Assembly: GCA_947311845.1 (NCBI GenBank)
Contig: CAMZMU010000027.1
Location: forward strand, 77,724,825 to 77,788,824
Origin: Poa pratensis
Lineage: Eukaryota > Streptophyta > Magnoliopsida > Poales > Poaceae
DNA: 64,000 bases
Reading direction: 5' to 3'
In this document: piece after piece, positions 46,301 to 57,533 of the stretch
How positions within the stretch are numbered: the stretch's first letter is position 1
Layout: each line of letters begins with the position of its first letter
Notes under the pieces: model-generated
Database searches by the model: none
Seen by the model: only the letters and a program-made list of their open reading frames with translations
What the model was told of the DNA's origin: nothing
Translations under genes and position numbers: made by a program

Positions 46301-49300
46301 CTGAGTTTATGGGATTAGGCACTGCTGCTGCGATGTGGACTTATCTTTGTCAGCGCTATCAGCCCTCTAGTGATGCTCTCTACCTATCTGTGGTTCGTCA
46401 GGAGCATGATCTTCAGCAGGGAGACTCTACTGTTGATGAGTTGTACACACAAAGCTCTGCCATCTGTGACTCTCTAAGAACTGTTGTTTGTGGTGCTTGT
46501 TGATGTTGCCAGACAGTGAGGTCCGACTTAGAGTTTCAGCGTGTCCATGAGATCTTGTCTCGCCTCCGTGCCGTGTTTGAGCCTCGGCGTGCTCACTTGC
46601 TTGCCCGTGGTCATGTTCCTATATCAGAGGTGCTTGCAGAGCTTCGAGCTGAGGAGACACGCCTCTGTTCGGCTGGTTTTCTTGCGGTTCCCACTGTGCT
46701 AGTTGTCCGAGCTCCTGTGTCGTCTGCTCCACCGCTGCTACCCACTCCTTCAGGGGGTGGGTGGGCGCCCTCCTTCTGCAGGAGTGGGCCGACCTCGCTC
46801 TCACACCTTCTGTGGCTACTGTAAGAAGCCGGGTCACCCAGAGTCTGACTATCACAGGAAGCAACGCGACCTGAGTCGCTCCTCTACTGCAGCTCGTGCG
46901 CCTTCGTCGACCCCGTCACTCACTGATCAGGATATTGTGCGCCTCAAGCGTATATTGGTTTCCTCGACGGGTACTGTAGCCTCGGTGACTACTTCCACCA
47001 CTCCGCCGCCTACACAGTCAGGTACATCTTCGTGGGTTCTGGATTCTGGAGCTTCCTTTCACATGTCTTCTGATTCTTCTGCCTTGTCTTCTCTTCGACC
47101 TCTTGATTTTCGTGTCAATGTTCTCACCGCCGATGGCACACCTCTTCCTGTTGCTAGTCGTGGCACCCTTTCTACTCCGTCTTTCTCCGTTCCTAGTGTT
47201 TCTCATGTTCCTGGTCTTACCATGAATCTCTTTTCCGCTGCGCAACTTACTGATTCTGGTTGCCGTGTCATTCTTGATGCCGACTCTTGCTCTGTTCAGG
47301 ATCGTCGCACCAAGGCTCTGGTTGGAGCTGGCCCTCGGCGCCGTGAGGCTCAGGGCCTTTGGGAGGTTGACTGGCTTCGTGTTCCTTCCGCTGCCACCAC
47401 ACCCGCCAGTTCACATGCTCTTGCTGCCTCCTCTTCTGCGTCCTTCCAGCAGTGACATCATCGACTTGGTCATATATGTGGCTCTCGCTTGTCATCGTTA
47501 GTGCGTGAAGGTGTCTTAGGGTCTGTCTCTGGAGATGTTTCTTTACATTGTGATGGTTGTAGACTTGGCAAACAGACTCAGTTACCTTACCTATGAGTGA
47601 TTCAGTATCTCAGCGTCCTTTCGACTTGGTTCATTCTGATGTATGGGGTCTTGCACCCTTCGATTCGAAAGGGGGTCATCGCTACTATGTTCTGTTTATT
47701 GATGATTTCTCTCGCTACACTTGGCTCTATTTTATGAAATCTCGCAGCGAGGTTCTCTCTATATACAAGCGATTTGCTGCCATGGTTCACACCTATTTTT
47801 CCACGCCCATTCGTGTTTTTCGTGCTGACTCGGCTGGTGAGTATATCTCCCAGATGTTGCGTGGTTTTCTTGCCGAGCAGGGTACTCTTGCCCAGTTCTC
47901 TTGTCCTGGTGCCCATGCTCAGAATGGCGTTGCTAAGCGCAAGCATCGCCACCTCCTTCAGACGGCTCGTGCGATGATGATCGCCGCCTCCCTTCCACCC
48001 CACTTTTGGGCTGAGACTGTTTCTGCATCCACCTATCTCATCAACATCCAGCCTTCGGCTGCCTTGCAGGGTGGTATTCCTATGGAGCGTCTCTCTGGTC
48101 ATTCTCCTGACTACTCTGTTCTTCATCTGTTTGGGTGTGTGTGCTATGTTCTTCTTGCTCCACGAGAACGCACCAAATTGACGGCTCAGTCGGTTGAGTG
48201 TGTCTTTCTTGGTTACAGTGATGAGCACAGGGTTATCGATGTTGGGATCCTGTTGGTCGTCGGCTGCGTATTTCACGTGATGTGACTTTTGATGAGTCTT
48301 GTCCATACTACCCGCGTCCTACCTCCTCGACTTTTTCAGTTGAGGATATCTCCTTCCTTATACTTCCTGACACATCTCCCTTTGTGCCTCATGTTCCTCC
48401 TCCTGCACCTCTACCTCCGGTGAGTCCCACTGTTCCTGATACACCACCGACGCCACCCTCCCCTCCTTCCTCCTCTCATCCCTCCTCGTCTACCGCTCCG
48501 GTGCCTCCTCCCCTCTCTCCCATTCCTCTCCACTACACTCGTCGTCCTCGTGTCGTGGATGATCCTTCTGACGTACCTTCCACTTCCGGAGCGCCTCCTT
48601 CCCCGTCTACGCCGGTTCATAACCTCCGTGCTCGTCCTTCGTTACGGCCTCCTCATCGCTATTCTCCTTCCCAGTACGGTCTTTCTGCTGTCGCTGAGCC
48701 CACTTCCTATCGGGATGCCATGGCTAAGCCTGAATGGCAGCTTGCGATGGCTGAGGAGATTGCTGCACTTGAGCGCACTGGCACGTGGGATCTGGTTTCC
48801 CCTCCTCCTGGTGTTTGTCCCATCACGTGCAAGTGGGTCTATAAGGTTTAGACTCGCTCTGATGGTTCTCTTAAGCGTTACAAAGCTCGTCTTGTGGCTC
48901 GTGGCTTTCAGCAGGGAGCAGGGACGCGATTATGATGAGACATTCGCTCCTGTGGCCCACACGACCACTGTCCGCACTCTTCTCGCTGTGGCTTCTGTCC
49001 GTCATTGCAGGGGCGGAGCTACGTACAGTTCAGGGGGGCCGCCGCCCCTAGCCCAAGCAGATTTTTACAAAAATCCAGTACTATTTGGCCTTTTTACCTC
49101 AGAAATTGATGTATTCAGCTTATTTGCCCCCCCCCCCCAGCAGTGCCCCGCAGCCCATTCGCCCCCCGGCCATTTGGCCCAAGCTCCGCCACTGCGTCAT
49201 TGATGTTCAGAATGCTTTTCTCAATGGTGAGTTGCGTGAGGAGGTTTATATGCAGCCACCACCGGGGTACTCTGTTCCTGATGGTATGGTTTGCCGCCTT

Positions 49301-51204
49301 CGACGCTCCCTCTATGGCCTTAAACATGCCCCTCGCGCCTGGTTTGAGCGTTTCGCCTCTGTGGTGACTGCCGCTGGTTTCTCCCCTAGCGACCATGACC
49401 CGGTGTTGTTTGTCCACACCTCTCCTCGTGGTAGGACTCTTCTCCTTCTATATGTTGATGACATGATCATCACTGGTGACGACTCTGAGTACATTGCCTT
49501 TGTTAAGGCCCGCCTCCGCAAGCAGTTCCTGATGTCTGATCTTGGTCCACTTAGCTATTTTCTCGGGATTGAGGTTTCTTCGACCTCTGATGGCTTCTTC
49601 ATCTCCCAAGAAAAATATATTCATGATCTTCTTGCTCGTGCAACGCTTGGTGATGAGCGCACTGCTGTGACTCCTATGGAACTCAACGTTCAGCTTCGTG
49701 CTACTGATGGTGATCCACTCACTGATCCCACACGCTATCGCCACCTCGTTGGGAGCCTTGTCTATCTAGCTGTCACTCGTCCAGATATATCATATCCTGT
49801 CCACATTCTGAGTCAGTTAGTTTCAGCTCCCACCTCTATCCACTATAGTCACCTCCTTCGTGTTCTACGATATCTTCGTGGCACAATCTCTCACCGTATT
49901 TTCTTTCCCCGCTCCAGCTCTCTCCAGCTCCAAGCCTACTCTGATTCTACGTGGGCTAGTGATCCTTCTGATTGCTGCTCGTTGTCTGCTTACTGTGTCT
50001 TTTTTGGAGGTTCTCTCATTGCCTGGAAGACGAAGAAACAGACTGCAGTTTCCCGCTCGACTGCAGAGGCTGAGTTGCGAGCGATAGCTATGTTGACGGC
50101 TAAGGTGACCTGGTTACGATGGTTACTAGAGGATTTTGGTGTTTCTGCTGCTGCTGCACCGACTCCTCTATTGTACAGGTGCTATCAGCATTGCGCGTGA
50201 CCCGGTGAAGCATGAGCTCACCAAGCACATCGGTGTGGATGCCTCCTTTGTGCGTGCTGCTATGCAGGATCAGTCTCTCGCTCTTCACTATGTGCCCTCC
50301 GAGTTACAGTTAGCGGATTTCTTCACGAAAGCACAAACTCGAGCGCAACATGGGTTCTTTCTCTCCAAACTCAGTGTTGTTGACCCACCATGAGTTTGAG
50401 GGGGGGGGGGGGGGTGTGTTAGATGTGTATAGTCCTTCTTCTATATATCCCTATTGTATAAGGGGTTTACTGCACTTTACCACACTTGTACATGTATTGG
50501 CCTTTGTTCCCCTGAGATAGTTAGTTGCTCATTTCTCCAACAAGAACCAGCTCGACTGGACATCAACCAATTTTGCTTTCATTGCTTCTCCATAGATTCT
50601 GAGAACCTCCAGGTTCCTTGTCAGTTTCATTTTTTCCAGTTCTCAGCTCCATTTTTCTTCCCTTTATCTTTCTGGTTATAAATTTTGATGAAGCTCACCA
50701 CAGGCTACATGCTATGAAATGGGTAAACCCATAAATGTGATGGCATACGCTAATCATTTTTGTTAGCTTCTCATGTAAAAGCAAAACTGAACTTGCTATG
50801 TTTGGAGAAAAAACACTTAGTAATTGCGGCACTTATCCAAACTGACTAAGCAAGGGAAAGCTAATCTCGTCCTGCTATAGCCAACCGGAGCTAGCCATAT
50901 TGAATTACTTATTACTGACAGTCACAGCTGGTCATTTTTTTGTAGCCAAGGTCTAGCCTACTTGCCACTAGTTTCTTCACAATACGCCCGATTAAGGATA
51001 TATAGATTTATTCTCTCGCTCTCTCAGTACTTTGAGTCTTATTATTCCAGTTCTTTTTTCTCATGACACCCACAGGTTGGGATCCAAGTCACAACCGTGG
51101 TTGCAGCTGGGAAAGTGGGAGACGAAGCAACTGTTGTTGTGGAAATGGTTCATCCCCGTGACGACATCTTATCAGTTACGGAGATTCCGGATGATACGGA
51201 GTAA
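40333..51204 (+). CDS. RNR1: Organellar exoribonuclease II (RNase II/R, RNR1-like)
   Basis: A 3'-5' exoribonuclease that trims chloroplast and mitochondrial RNAs. Exons: 40333-40543, 40981-41140, 41294-41407, 41482-41559, 41631-41759, 42301-42519, 42661-42843, 42929-42991, 43100-43206, 43297-43446, 43562-43721, 44147-44542, 44752-44976 and 51076-51204; about 770 residues. The RNB core shows '[18 protein letters not shown]' (metal-binding acidic cluster), '[13 protein letters not shown]' and '[20 protein letters not shown]'. Exons 2-14 join in one frame. In exon 1 the presequence frame from ATG 40333 does not run into exon 2. The conserved-looking segment before the donor ([15 protein letters not shown]) is in another frame without an ATG, implying one missing base near 40450-40490 or a sequence error. 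Intron 13 is 6.1 kb because of a copia insertion. Confidence 0.88.
45222..45346 (+). repeat. 5' LTR of the copia element
   Basis: Begins TGTTAGATGTGTATAG and ends TTTCTCCAGCA. It is directly followed by the primer-binding site. Very short for an LTR, as in several small copia lineages. Confidence 0.93.
45347..45359 (+). promoter_or_regulatory. Primer-binding site (initiator tRNA-Met)
   Basis: TGGTATCAGAGCC follows the 5' LTR without a gap and is complementary to the 3' end of plant initiator tRNA-Met. Confidence 0.93.
45904..50393 (+). pseudogene. Copia gag-pol polyprotein, inactivated
   Basis: Order: gag (from ATG 45904), zinc knuckle (CGYCKKPGH.., last Cys replaced by Asp), protease ([11 protein letters not shown]), integrase ([15 protein letters not shown]), reverse transcriptase ([11 protein letters not shown]) and RNase H (TAEAELRA). 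Damage: a stop after 'VVCGAC' near 46501, frame changes near 46780, 47455-47590 and 48240-48290, a stop near 48850, and the MITE insertion at 49008. The integrase position usually occupied by Glu (NGVA-E-RKHRH) is Lys here, so the DDE triad is lost. It cannot move on its own. Confidence 0.9.
49008..49194. mobile_element. hAT MITE, copy 2, nested in the copia element
   Basis: Termini CAGGGGCGGAGCTA and AGCTCCGCCACTG, with an exact 8-bp duplication CGTCATTG (49000-49007, 49195-49202). It splits the reverse transcriptase domain just before '[10 protein letters not shown]', where a few codons also seem to be missing. Confidence 0.93.
50417..50542 (+). repeat. 3' LTR of the copia element
   Basis: Begins TGTTAGATGTGTATAG after a run of 15 G and ends TTTCTCCAACA. 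It is followed by the second copy of AGAAC. Confidence 0.93.
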
Positions 51205-52155
51205 ATGCACGGAATGGCTTTTGGATGCCCATTGCCTTACTCCCTGAACCTAGATATTACTGTGCTGCAGGCACCTATATGCACCTAAGAAAGGCAGAGC
51301 TGCTATTTGGTTCCGGGAAGAAGCAACGTAGCGCTTGTTGTCGTTTCCTCTGTTGTTACAGCTATTCATTTCAGTGCGAATGTTAGAGGTGATTCATTAC
51401 CTTGGCAGTTTGAAGTGGAAGATGTCTCGAGTTCACTACCAAGCCCGGGTTGGTGGATGGAACTGGTAGAATGCAGGCGTATGGTCACGCTGTGAAACTT
51501 TTAGCAGGATACAATCGTCGAACTACGTTGCTAATCCATTTTTTAGGCTCATGCAGTCCGATGAAAACAGATCTGGTCCTGTTCACAGCGTTCAGGTTTG
51601 AATGCTGAGTTTTTCGGGAGTATCAACAGTTTTTGTATAGCTACACGCATGTGATCTGGAGTTCGATGCCTTGCTGATACGGACATCTTATACATCTACT
51701 GCTATGATCTTGGACTTACTGCGATGTATATACTATCTTCTATGTATAGAATGGGATTTATACGATGGCACTTGTTTCTCCGATTCTTATAATTTAGGTA
51801 TTCAAAGCACTTTTTTCAGTATTTGTGAAGATGGAATTTCTGGTTCGCCACAAGATGTAGTCCAGCTCCGGATACGCCATAATTTTTTTTTTGTCTATCT
51901 AACCTTCGTCTGGGACGAGCTGCTGTCATCTGTGCCGAATTTGTTGTATTTCTGAATCACGTCTGAATGCTGTACAAGATGCCGCTGAAATGTCGCGATG
52001 ATGGAGTTTTCTGAATAGCCAAGGAGAAATGAAGGCTCAGGGTTAAAACGTACGACGAGACCAACGGATTTGTGGTGACATGAATGGAACCTACCGAACC
52101 CGATTAGAGTGTAGACCGTTGAGGTTGGTGAACTACGGGTACCAGACCAAACTAT
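51205..52155 (+). other. RNR1 3'-UTR and downstream spacer
   Basis: The RNR1 3'-UTR probably reaches past 51700. No second gene is recognised. Ends at the TAT flank of the inverted-repeat element. Confidence 0.45.
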
Positions 52156-52512
52156 GGGCCACTTCTTTTGAGCTTTTGCTTATTCATAAACCGGCTTATG
52201 GATTCCGGTGGGGAGAAACTGTGGTGGGGAGAAACTCCTAGAAACTGTGTGGAGACTTCTTTTGAGCTTCTGCAGAGTTGGCTTATTTATCTGTCTAGTT
52301 GTGAGATGTCTGAAATGCACCTAGATTTGATATGTGTACTTAATAAATTGGAACCTCGCCTTATTTGTTGTGTTGCATCTGATAAATGAGCAAAACATAG
52401 AATCAAAATAATATGAAATAAAGCGCATCATATAGATTCAAATTACAATAATGATTCGGTACATGTCAAAATAAAAGCAATGTCATAATGATTCAAATTA
52501 CAATAAGAAGAA

Positions 52513-52983
52513 CTAAGCTACTATTCCTTGCGCAATGCTCTGTCGTAGTGCAGCCATGACGCTATCAGATGAAGAGGGAGCGGCTCCACCAGTATAAGAT
52601 GCACTCTCCTCATGTACATATGCGCCCCGCTCAAATCTGTCGAAGTGGTCATCATATAGATTACTGTCGCGAATGAAGTTGTGTAGACACATACACGCAG
52701 TGATGATCTTCGTTTGCGTCAGAGGGTCGGGGAAATGTGGCATTGCAAGTAGAATGCGCCACTTCATTTTCAGAACACCAAATGCTCTTTCAATAGCATT
52801 TCGAAGACATGAATGAAGATGGTTGAATTTCTCCATCATGTTTCGTGGAGGTGCCCCTTGAAATTCCGGAACGTGATAACGTTGCTCTTTGAATGGGGCG
52901 AGATAGCCAGTTCTGTTTGGGTATCCCGAGTCAACAAGATAGTATTTTCCTGGAAAAAGATAGTAGTATGAGCAAAATATCAA
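52513..52983 (-). pseudogene. PIF/Harbinger transposase 3' fragment (left arm)
   Basis: Minus-strand frame: 'YYLVDSGYPNRTGYLAPFK' and 'NAIERAFGVLKMKWRIL' to the stop at 52513. This is the C-terminal third of a DDE_Tnp_4 nuclease. 'VDSGYPN' carries the second catalytic Asp and 'ERAFGVLK' the last acidic residue. The N-terminal part is absent. Confidence 0.88.
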
Positions 52984-53118
52984 GAAATAATGATACTACA
53001 TATTACATATGCAAAAAGATTACCAGTACACGTTCATGACAAATACAAGTTCTAAGCAAATAAAATAGTTCATGACAAATACAATTTCTAAGCAAATAAA
53101 ATTATCCCTCCACGAAAC

Positions 53119-53445
53119 ATGATGGAGAAATTCAACCATCTTCATTCATGTCTTCGAAATGCTATTGAAAGAGCATTTGGTGTTCTGAAAATGAAGTGGC
53201 GCATTCTACTTGCAATGCCACATTTCCCCGACCCTCTGACGCAAACGAAGATCACCACTGCATGTATGTGTCTACACAACTTCATTCGCGACAGTAATCT
53301 ATATGATGACCACTTCGACAGGTTTGAGCGGGGCGCATATGTACATGAGGAGAGTGCATCTTATACTGGTGGAGCCGCTCCCTCTTCATCTGATAGCGTC
53401 ATGGCTGCACTACGACAGAGCATTGCGCAAGGAATAGTAGCTTAG
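53119..53445 (+). pseudogene. PIF/Harbinger transposase 3' fragment (right arm)
   Basis: Plus-strand mirror copy of the left-arm fragment from 'MMEKFNHLHSCLRNAIERAF' to 'SIAQGIVA' and stop. The encoded peptides are almost identical (one Ile/Thr change), showing the inversion-duplication is recent. Confidence 0.88.
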
Positions 53446-53786
53446 TTCTTCTTATTGTAATTTGAATCATTATGACATTGCTTTTATTTTGACATGTACC
53501 GAATCATTATTGTAATTTGAATCTATATGATGCGCTTTATTTCATATTATTTTGATTCTATGTTTTGCTCATTTATCAGATGCAACACAACAAATAAGGC
53601 GAGGTTCCAATTTATTAAGTACACATATCAAATCCAGGTGCATTTCAGACATCTCACAACTAGACAGATAAATAAGCCAACTCTGCAGAAGCTCAAAAGA
53701 AGTCTCCACACAGTTTCTAGGAGTTTCTCCCCACCGGAATCCATAAGCCGGTTTATGAATAAGCAAAAGCTCAAAAGAAGTGGCCC

Positions 53787-54572
53787 TATAAAGCAAATCC
53801 CAGTTTGCTGGGGGCATATCGTACGGCATGCACCAGGCAGTTTAGGTGGATAGGCCGTGAGTCCGGTTAGGATCTGCTGCATGAATGAAGATCCTGCATC
53901 AAACATCTCAACCCAGCTGTTTCGAATCCAAATTCCAGTGACTCATTAGCATACATAGATTTTTTTTTAGGGAAATCCACCGTGGCAGAGTTTATTAATT
54001 AGGCAATTGAGTTACATCATCAGATAATACACCAACGAGAAAGTCAGGGGGCTACACGTGCCAAACATTCGACACAGAAACATCTGAACGGCTATCTCTG
54101 CCGCATTGGCTTAGCTAGGATAATGGAGGTGTATGCATCTAAAAGGAAGCTTTGTCCGGCTTACATGTAGGGCCATCTCACTGGATTGATGTAAATTGGC
54201 CAAGTAACTAATTAAGCCGTGGATAATGCACATGTGTTAGGTAAAAGAAATGGAAAATTAGTCTTATATTGGGCCTTATTTTATGGCGAAAGGAAATAAG
54301 AGAAATGAAATGCAGTTTAATTGATTGCAGGAAGGATTCTTTCTCCCCTTCCCACCCTCTCTCTCAATCTCTCTCTCTCTTTCTCTCTCTCTCTATGCTT
54401 CCCCATTGAGAGTCGAGTTCATCTCCCCGGCACTGTCCTCTTCTCCTTCGGTGGCCTCATCGGCCGGAGTAGGGAGGGGAGAGGCTGTCGAGCTCCCCTA
54501 TATATATTAGGCTGGATTGTAGTGTTGAATTGGGGTTGCCGAGATGGCGGTTTGGCTTTATGTCGCTTCCTT
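53787..54572. other. Intergenic with retroposon-like tail and (CT)n tract
   Basis: A T-run followed by 'agggaaatccaccgtgg' at 53962-53986 looks like a minus-strand LINE 3' end, without a clear duplication. A (CT)n-rich stretch lies at 54357-54403. No gene is recognised. Confidence 0.4.
54357..54403 (+). repeat. (CT)n microsatellite
   Basis: An imperfect CT repeat with a few interruptions (aat, ttt). Confidence 0.85.
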
Positions 54573-56295
54573 CACTACTAGGAAAAGGCTTTTCTGTGGC
54601 GCACCTTTTTGGGATTCTGTGGCGCACCCGCCAAATTGCTGGGTGCGCCACAGAATTCTCGCCACAAAAATTTATTCTGTGGCGCACCCAGGGCGTGCGC
54701 CACAGAAAAACGCGCACCCCCACCTGATGCGCCACAGAAGAGATTTTGTGGCGCACCCCACTTGATGCGCCACTAAAAGCGCTTTTCAGATTTAAAAAAA
54801 ATACAAAATACGACGACGAACGTCGCCGTACGCCACCGTGGTCAGGATGCGCCGCCGCCGTGCGGTCCTGTGTCCGAGCCGGCTAAGATGGAGGTCGGGG
54901 AAAAGGAGAGGCGGGCCAGGCCGGGCTCCTGGGAGCTGGAGTTGACGGAGAAGGGCGCGTGATCTGGGGCCGGCCTACTGGTGTAGGGGTCGGGGTCGGC
55001 GGCCACCTTGGAGGAGGACTCGACGGAGCGGCGCGTGGACGGGTCCTGGAGCGGGCGCGAGCGCTGGAGGGCGAGGAGGTCGCGAATCCGCGCGGCGGAC
55101 GTGGGGCTCCGCGGCCTCCAGCGCGACGAGGAGGCGGCTCCGGAGTGCGCGTGTTGGTGGTGGTGGCGGAGGTGGATGCGGTGAGGTGCGCGTGGCCGCG
55201 GAGGTGTTGCCCGCCGGCCCCCGTCGCGGATGCCGTGGCGAGGGAGATGGAGGATTCCGGCCGCGAGGCGGCTCGATTGGAGGCGCAGCTAGGTGGGGGA
55301 GGCGGCGGGGATGGAGGAGACCGGCCGCCGGCTGCGGTTGTAGAGATGGGCCACGGGGACGAAGAAGGAGCCAGGGACGAAGAAGTTTATGGGGGAGGTT
55401 GGGCTTGGCGGGCTCGGTGGATAGGGATAGGAGGAGGGTGGAAGAGGAGCGGGTGCGGCCTGGGAGGACGACCTGCGAGGTGATGGCGAAGGCGAACTCG
55501 CGCGGCCCGAGCGCACGCCGGAGCGGAGCACCAACTCCGGCGGCTCCATACCTAGGGCTCGACGCGTTCGTCGGCCTCGGCCTGGAGGTGGTCGTAGTCC
55601 TCGGCCTGGAGGAGGTGGCGGCCTCGAGGACGGCGTGGGCGGCGGTGTGGAGGAGAGGCTAGGGAGGGCGGCGAACTTGACCGGCCACACGAGTCAAGCG
55701 CGAGCATGGCGAGCCCAGGGGAGGCCGGCGGCGGCGTGCTGTGCGTGCGTGAAGGAGGGGATAAGGCAGAGAAGAGAACAAGCGGTGTGTGTTGCCTGGT
55801 GTGCGTGGTAGTTGGAGATCGTGGGTGCATGCAGCGTGGTGTGCGTGTGGAGATCGATTCAAAAAAAAAAGAAGACAAAACGGATAACGTGGTTGTACGT
55901 GCGTGGTCGTAGCTACGAGTGAGAGGATAGGGGAGAGAGAATGTAGATCTGATATTTGACCAGCACGGGATCCAAATTTCTATGGCGCACGGCATAGGGT
56001 GCGCCACAGAAATGCTGATTTCTATGGCGCACGGTGCTAGGTGCGCCACAGAAAGCTGCATTTCTGTGGCGCACAGTTTTTGGTGCGCCACAGAAATGCT
56101 GATTTCTGTGGCGCACGGGACTAGGTGCGCCACAGAAAGCTGAATTTCTGTGACGCACGGTTTTTGGTGCGCCACAGAAATGCTGATTTCTGTGGCGCAC
56201 CAAAAACCATGCGCCACAGAAAATATTTCTGTGGCGCACCAATTAAGGGTGCGCCACAGAATGCTAACCTCACTATAAGGGTTTTCCTAGTAGTG
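54573..56295. mobile_element. Non-autonomous CACTA transposon
   Basis: Termini CACTACTAGGAAAAG and ..TTTTCCTAGTAGTG with the 3-bp duplication CTT (54570-54572, 56296-56298). Subterminal zones (54590-54780 and 55975-56265) are arrays of 'tttctgtggcgcac' and its complement 'gtgcgccacagaaa', as transposase-binding arrays are in CACTA elements. The G+C-rich interior has no transposase. Confidence 0.93.
55975..56265. repeat. Subterminal array of TTTCTGTGGCGCAC words
   Basis: About a dozen inverted and direct copies of a 14-bp word with short spacers ('ggtgctag', 'gttttt'). A shorter array at the other end (54590-54780) has the same words. Confidence 0.9.
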
Positions 56296-56467
56296 CTTGT
56301 CACATGTCTAGGCCATCGACGAGCACGTGGTGAAGCTCTCTTCTAGCGATTTTCCATGGTGGAAGATGCAAACGGGGAGTGGATCTGAACGCGCTTTCTT
56401 CAATAAGCTCGACGGAGTACCATTTAGGGGAGATCCGACGTTTCGCCCTCTTGATGCCAAGATGGTT

Positions 56468-56492
56468 GGGGGGGGGGGGGGGGGGGGGGGGG
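56468..56492 (+). repeat. Poly-G tract (25 G)
   Basis: Twenty-five consecutive G residues, a possible quadruplex or sequencing-length artefact. Confidence 0.9.
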
Positions 56493-56574
56493 TCCGTGGG
56501 AAGGTGGTGCGCACGCGTTCCCGTGCCCCTGGAAGTCGCATCGACATCTATGGACGCAATTATCTCTGGCCATC

Positions 56575-56679
56575 TTTTTTAAGCACAAACAGTAGGAAAG
56601 ACCCCTACTGTTATATTTTCTATTAAAACGCCACACAGGCTAGTATTTACAACTTATTACAGGTCCAACAGAAAATTAA
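56575..56679 (-). mobile_element. Truncated LINE-type insertion, minus strand
   Basis: 105 bp starting with a T-run (poly-A on the minus strand) between two copies of ctctggccatc (56564-56574 and 56680-56690). Confidence 0.75.
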
Positions 56680-57095
56680 CTCTGGCCATCATGGTCGTCT
56701 TTGCTCGGTTGTGAGGATTACGCGATTTTTTTCTTCCTCCTAGCCTTGATGCTGTTGTGGATGAACTTTGGCCTCGGTGCGGGGAACCACTCCGGTGTCA
56801 CACCAAGTGGCTACGTACCCGGCGTAGCGCTGGTGCCCAGACCCTGAGGTCGCATGGATGCGGCGGTGAATACGACACATAGTCGACCAGTTGATCGCGC
56901 TTTCGTTTCTCTTTCTATATGGTCCTGTTTGCAAAGTTGGAGGACTATGTTGTAATTTCCTTTTTCCATGGGCCCACCTTGTAATATTGTATGTGTCGTT
57001 AATTGCAGTTTTTAGATCCTTCGGGGCTTTCCCGTTAGAAAAATAAATCCAGTTTAATTAACATGTGACTACAAAAGGTAATTGACAAGTACCAT

Positions 57096-57354
57096 ACTCC
57101 ATCCTTACCAAAATATAGTGCATATGAGATTTTTTTCAAAATCAAACCATGCAAATTTTGACCAAATTTATAGAAGAAATATCAACATCTAAAATACCAA
57201 ATGAATACTACTGTATTCATCATTAAGTATATTTTCATACTGATTACATTTGTATTGTAGATATAGATATTTTCTCAATAAACTTCGCCAAAATTATTTA
57301 AGTTTGACTTCGTAAAAACCAATGCGCAATGTATTATGGGATGGATTGAGGGAG
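57096..57354. mobile_element. Stowaway-like MITE (259 bp)
   Basis: Left end 'ta-CTCCATCCTTACC' and right end 'GGATGGATTGAGGGAG' are inverted copies of the Stowaway terminus. The right TA has decayed to AA. The A+T-rich interior pairs with itself. Confidence 0.7.
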
Positions 57355-57359
57355 AAACC

Positions 57360-57533
57360 CAGGGGCAGACCCAGAAAAAATTAGGAGTGGGGACAAATCA
57401 ATTGACTGGGGGCATTCCTTGTATAAATGTACAAAATCTGAAGAAATTTCTTTAAAATATGAAGAAATACCATAGGAAATCAAAAATTTGAGTGGGACTA
57501 GGCCCCACACAGCTGCACTTGGGTCCGCCCCTG
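57360..57533. mobile_element. hAT MITE, copy 3 (CAGGGGCAGACCCAG)
   Basis: Termini CAGGGGCAGACCCA and TGGGTCCGCCCCTG, exact 8-bp duplication GAGAAACC (57352-57359, 57534-57541). Related to the two CAGrGGCGG copies by terminus only. Confidence 0.92.

Larger units (their letters stand above)
45222..50542 (+). mobile_element. Ty1/copia retrotransposon in RNR1 intron 13
   Basis: Complete insertion with two ~125-bp LTRs, a primer-binding site, a G-rich polypurine tract (about 50394-50414) and an exact 5-bp duplication AGAAC (45217-45221, 50543-50547). It lies in sense orientation to RNR1. LTRs differ at about five positions of 126, so the insertion is young to moderately aged. The coding part is broken and carries a hAT MITE at 49008-49194. 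Confidence 0.95.
52156..53786. mobile_element. PIF/Harbinger-derived giant inverted repeat
   Basis: The outer ends GGGCCACTTCTTTTGAGC and its complement are flanked by TAT at 52153-52155 and 53787-53789. The arms 52156-52851 and 53107-53786 are inverted copies with about four substitutions, plus one 16-17-bp tandem gain in the left arm. Both arms carry the 3' end of a transposase gene, pointing outward; a 255-bp spacer carries a little more of the left one. This is a single mobile unit made from two copies of one transposon end. Confidence 0.88.
56296..57095. other. Intergenic between CACTA and Stowaway
   Basis: Includes a 25-G tract at 56468-56492 and a small retroposon tail at 56575-56679. 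No gene is recognised. Confidence 0.4.

Noticed and set aside
47602..48306. Minus-strand frame of 234 codons
   Set aside because: Antisense shadow of the copia integrase domain.
55975..56265. Regularly spaced repeats resembling a CRISPR array
   Set aside because: Repeats alternate in orientation, spacers are a few bases long, and they are subterminal repeats of a CACTA element in a plant genome.
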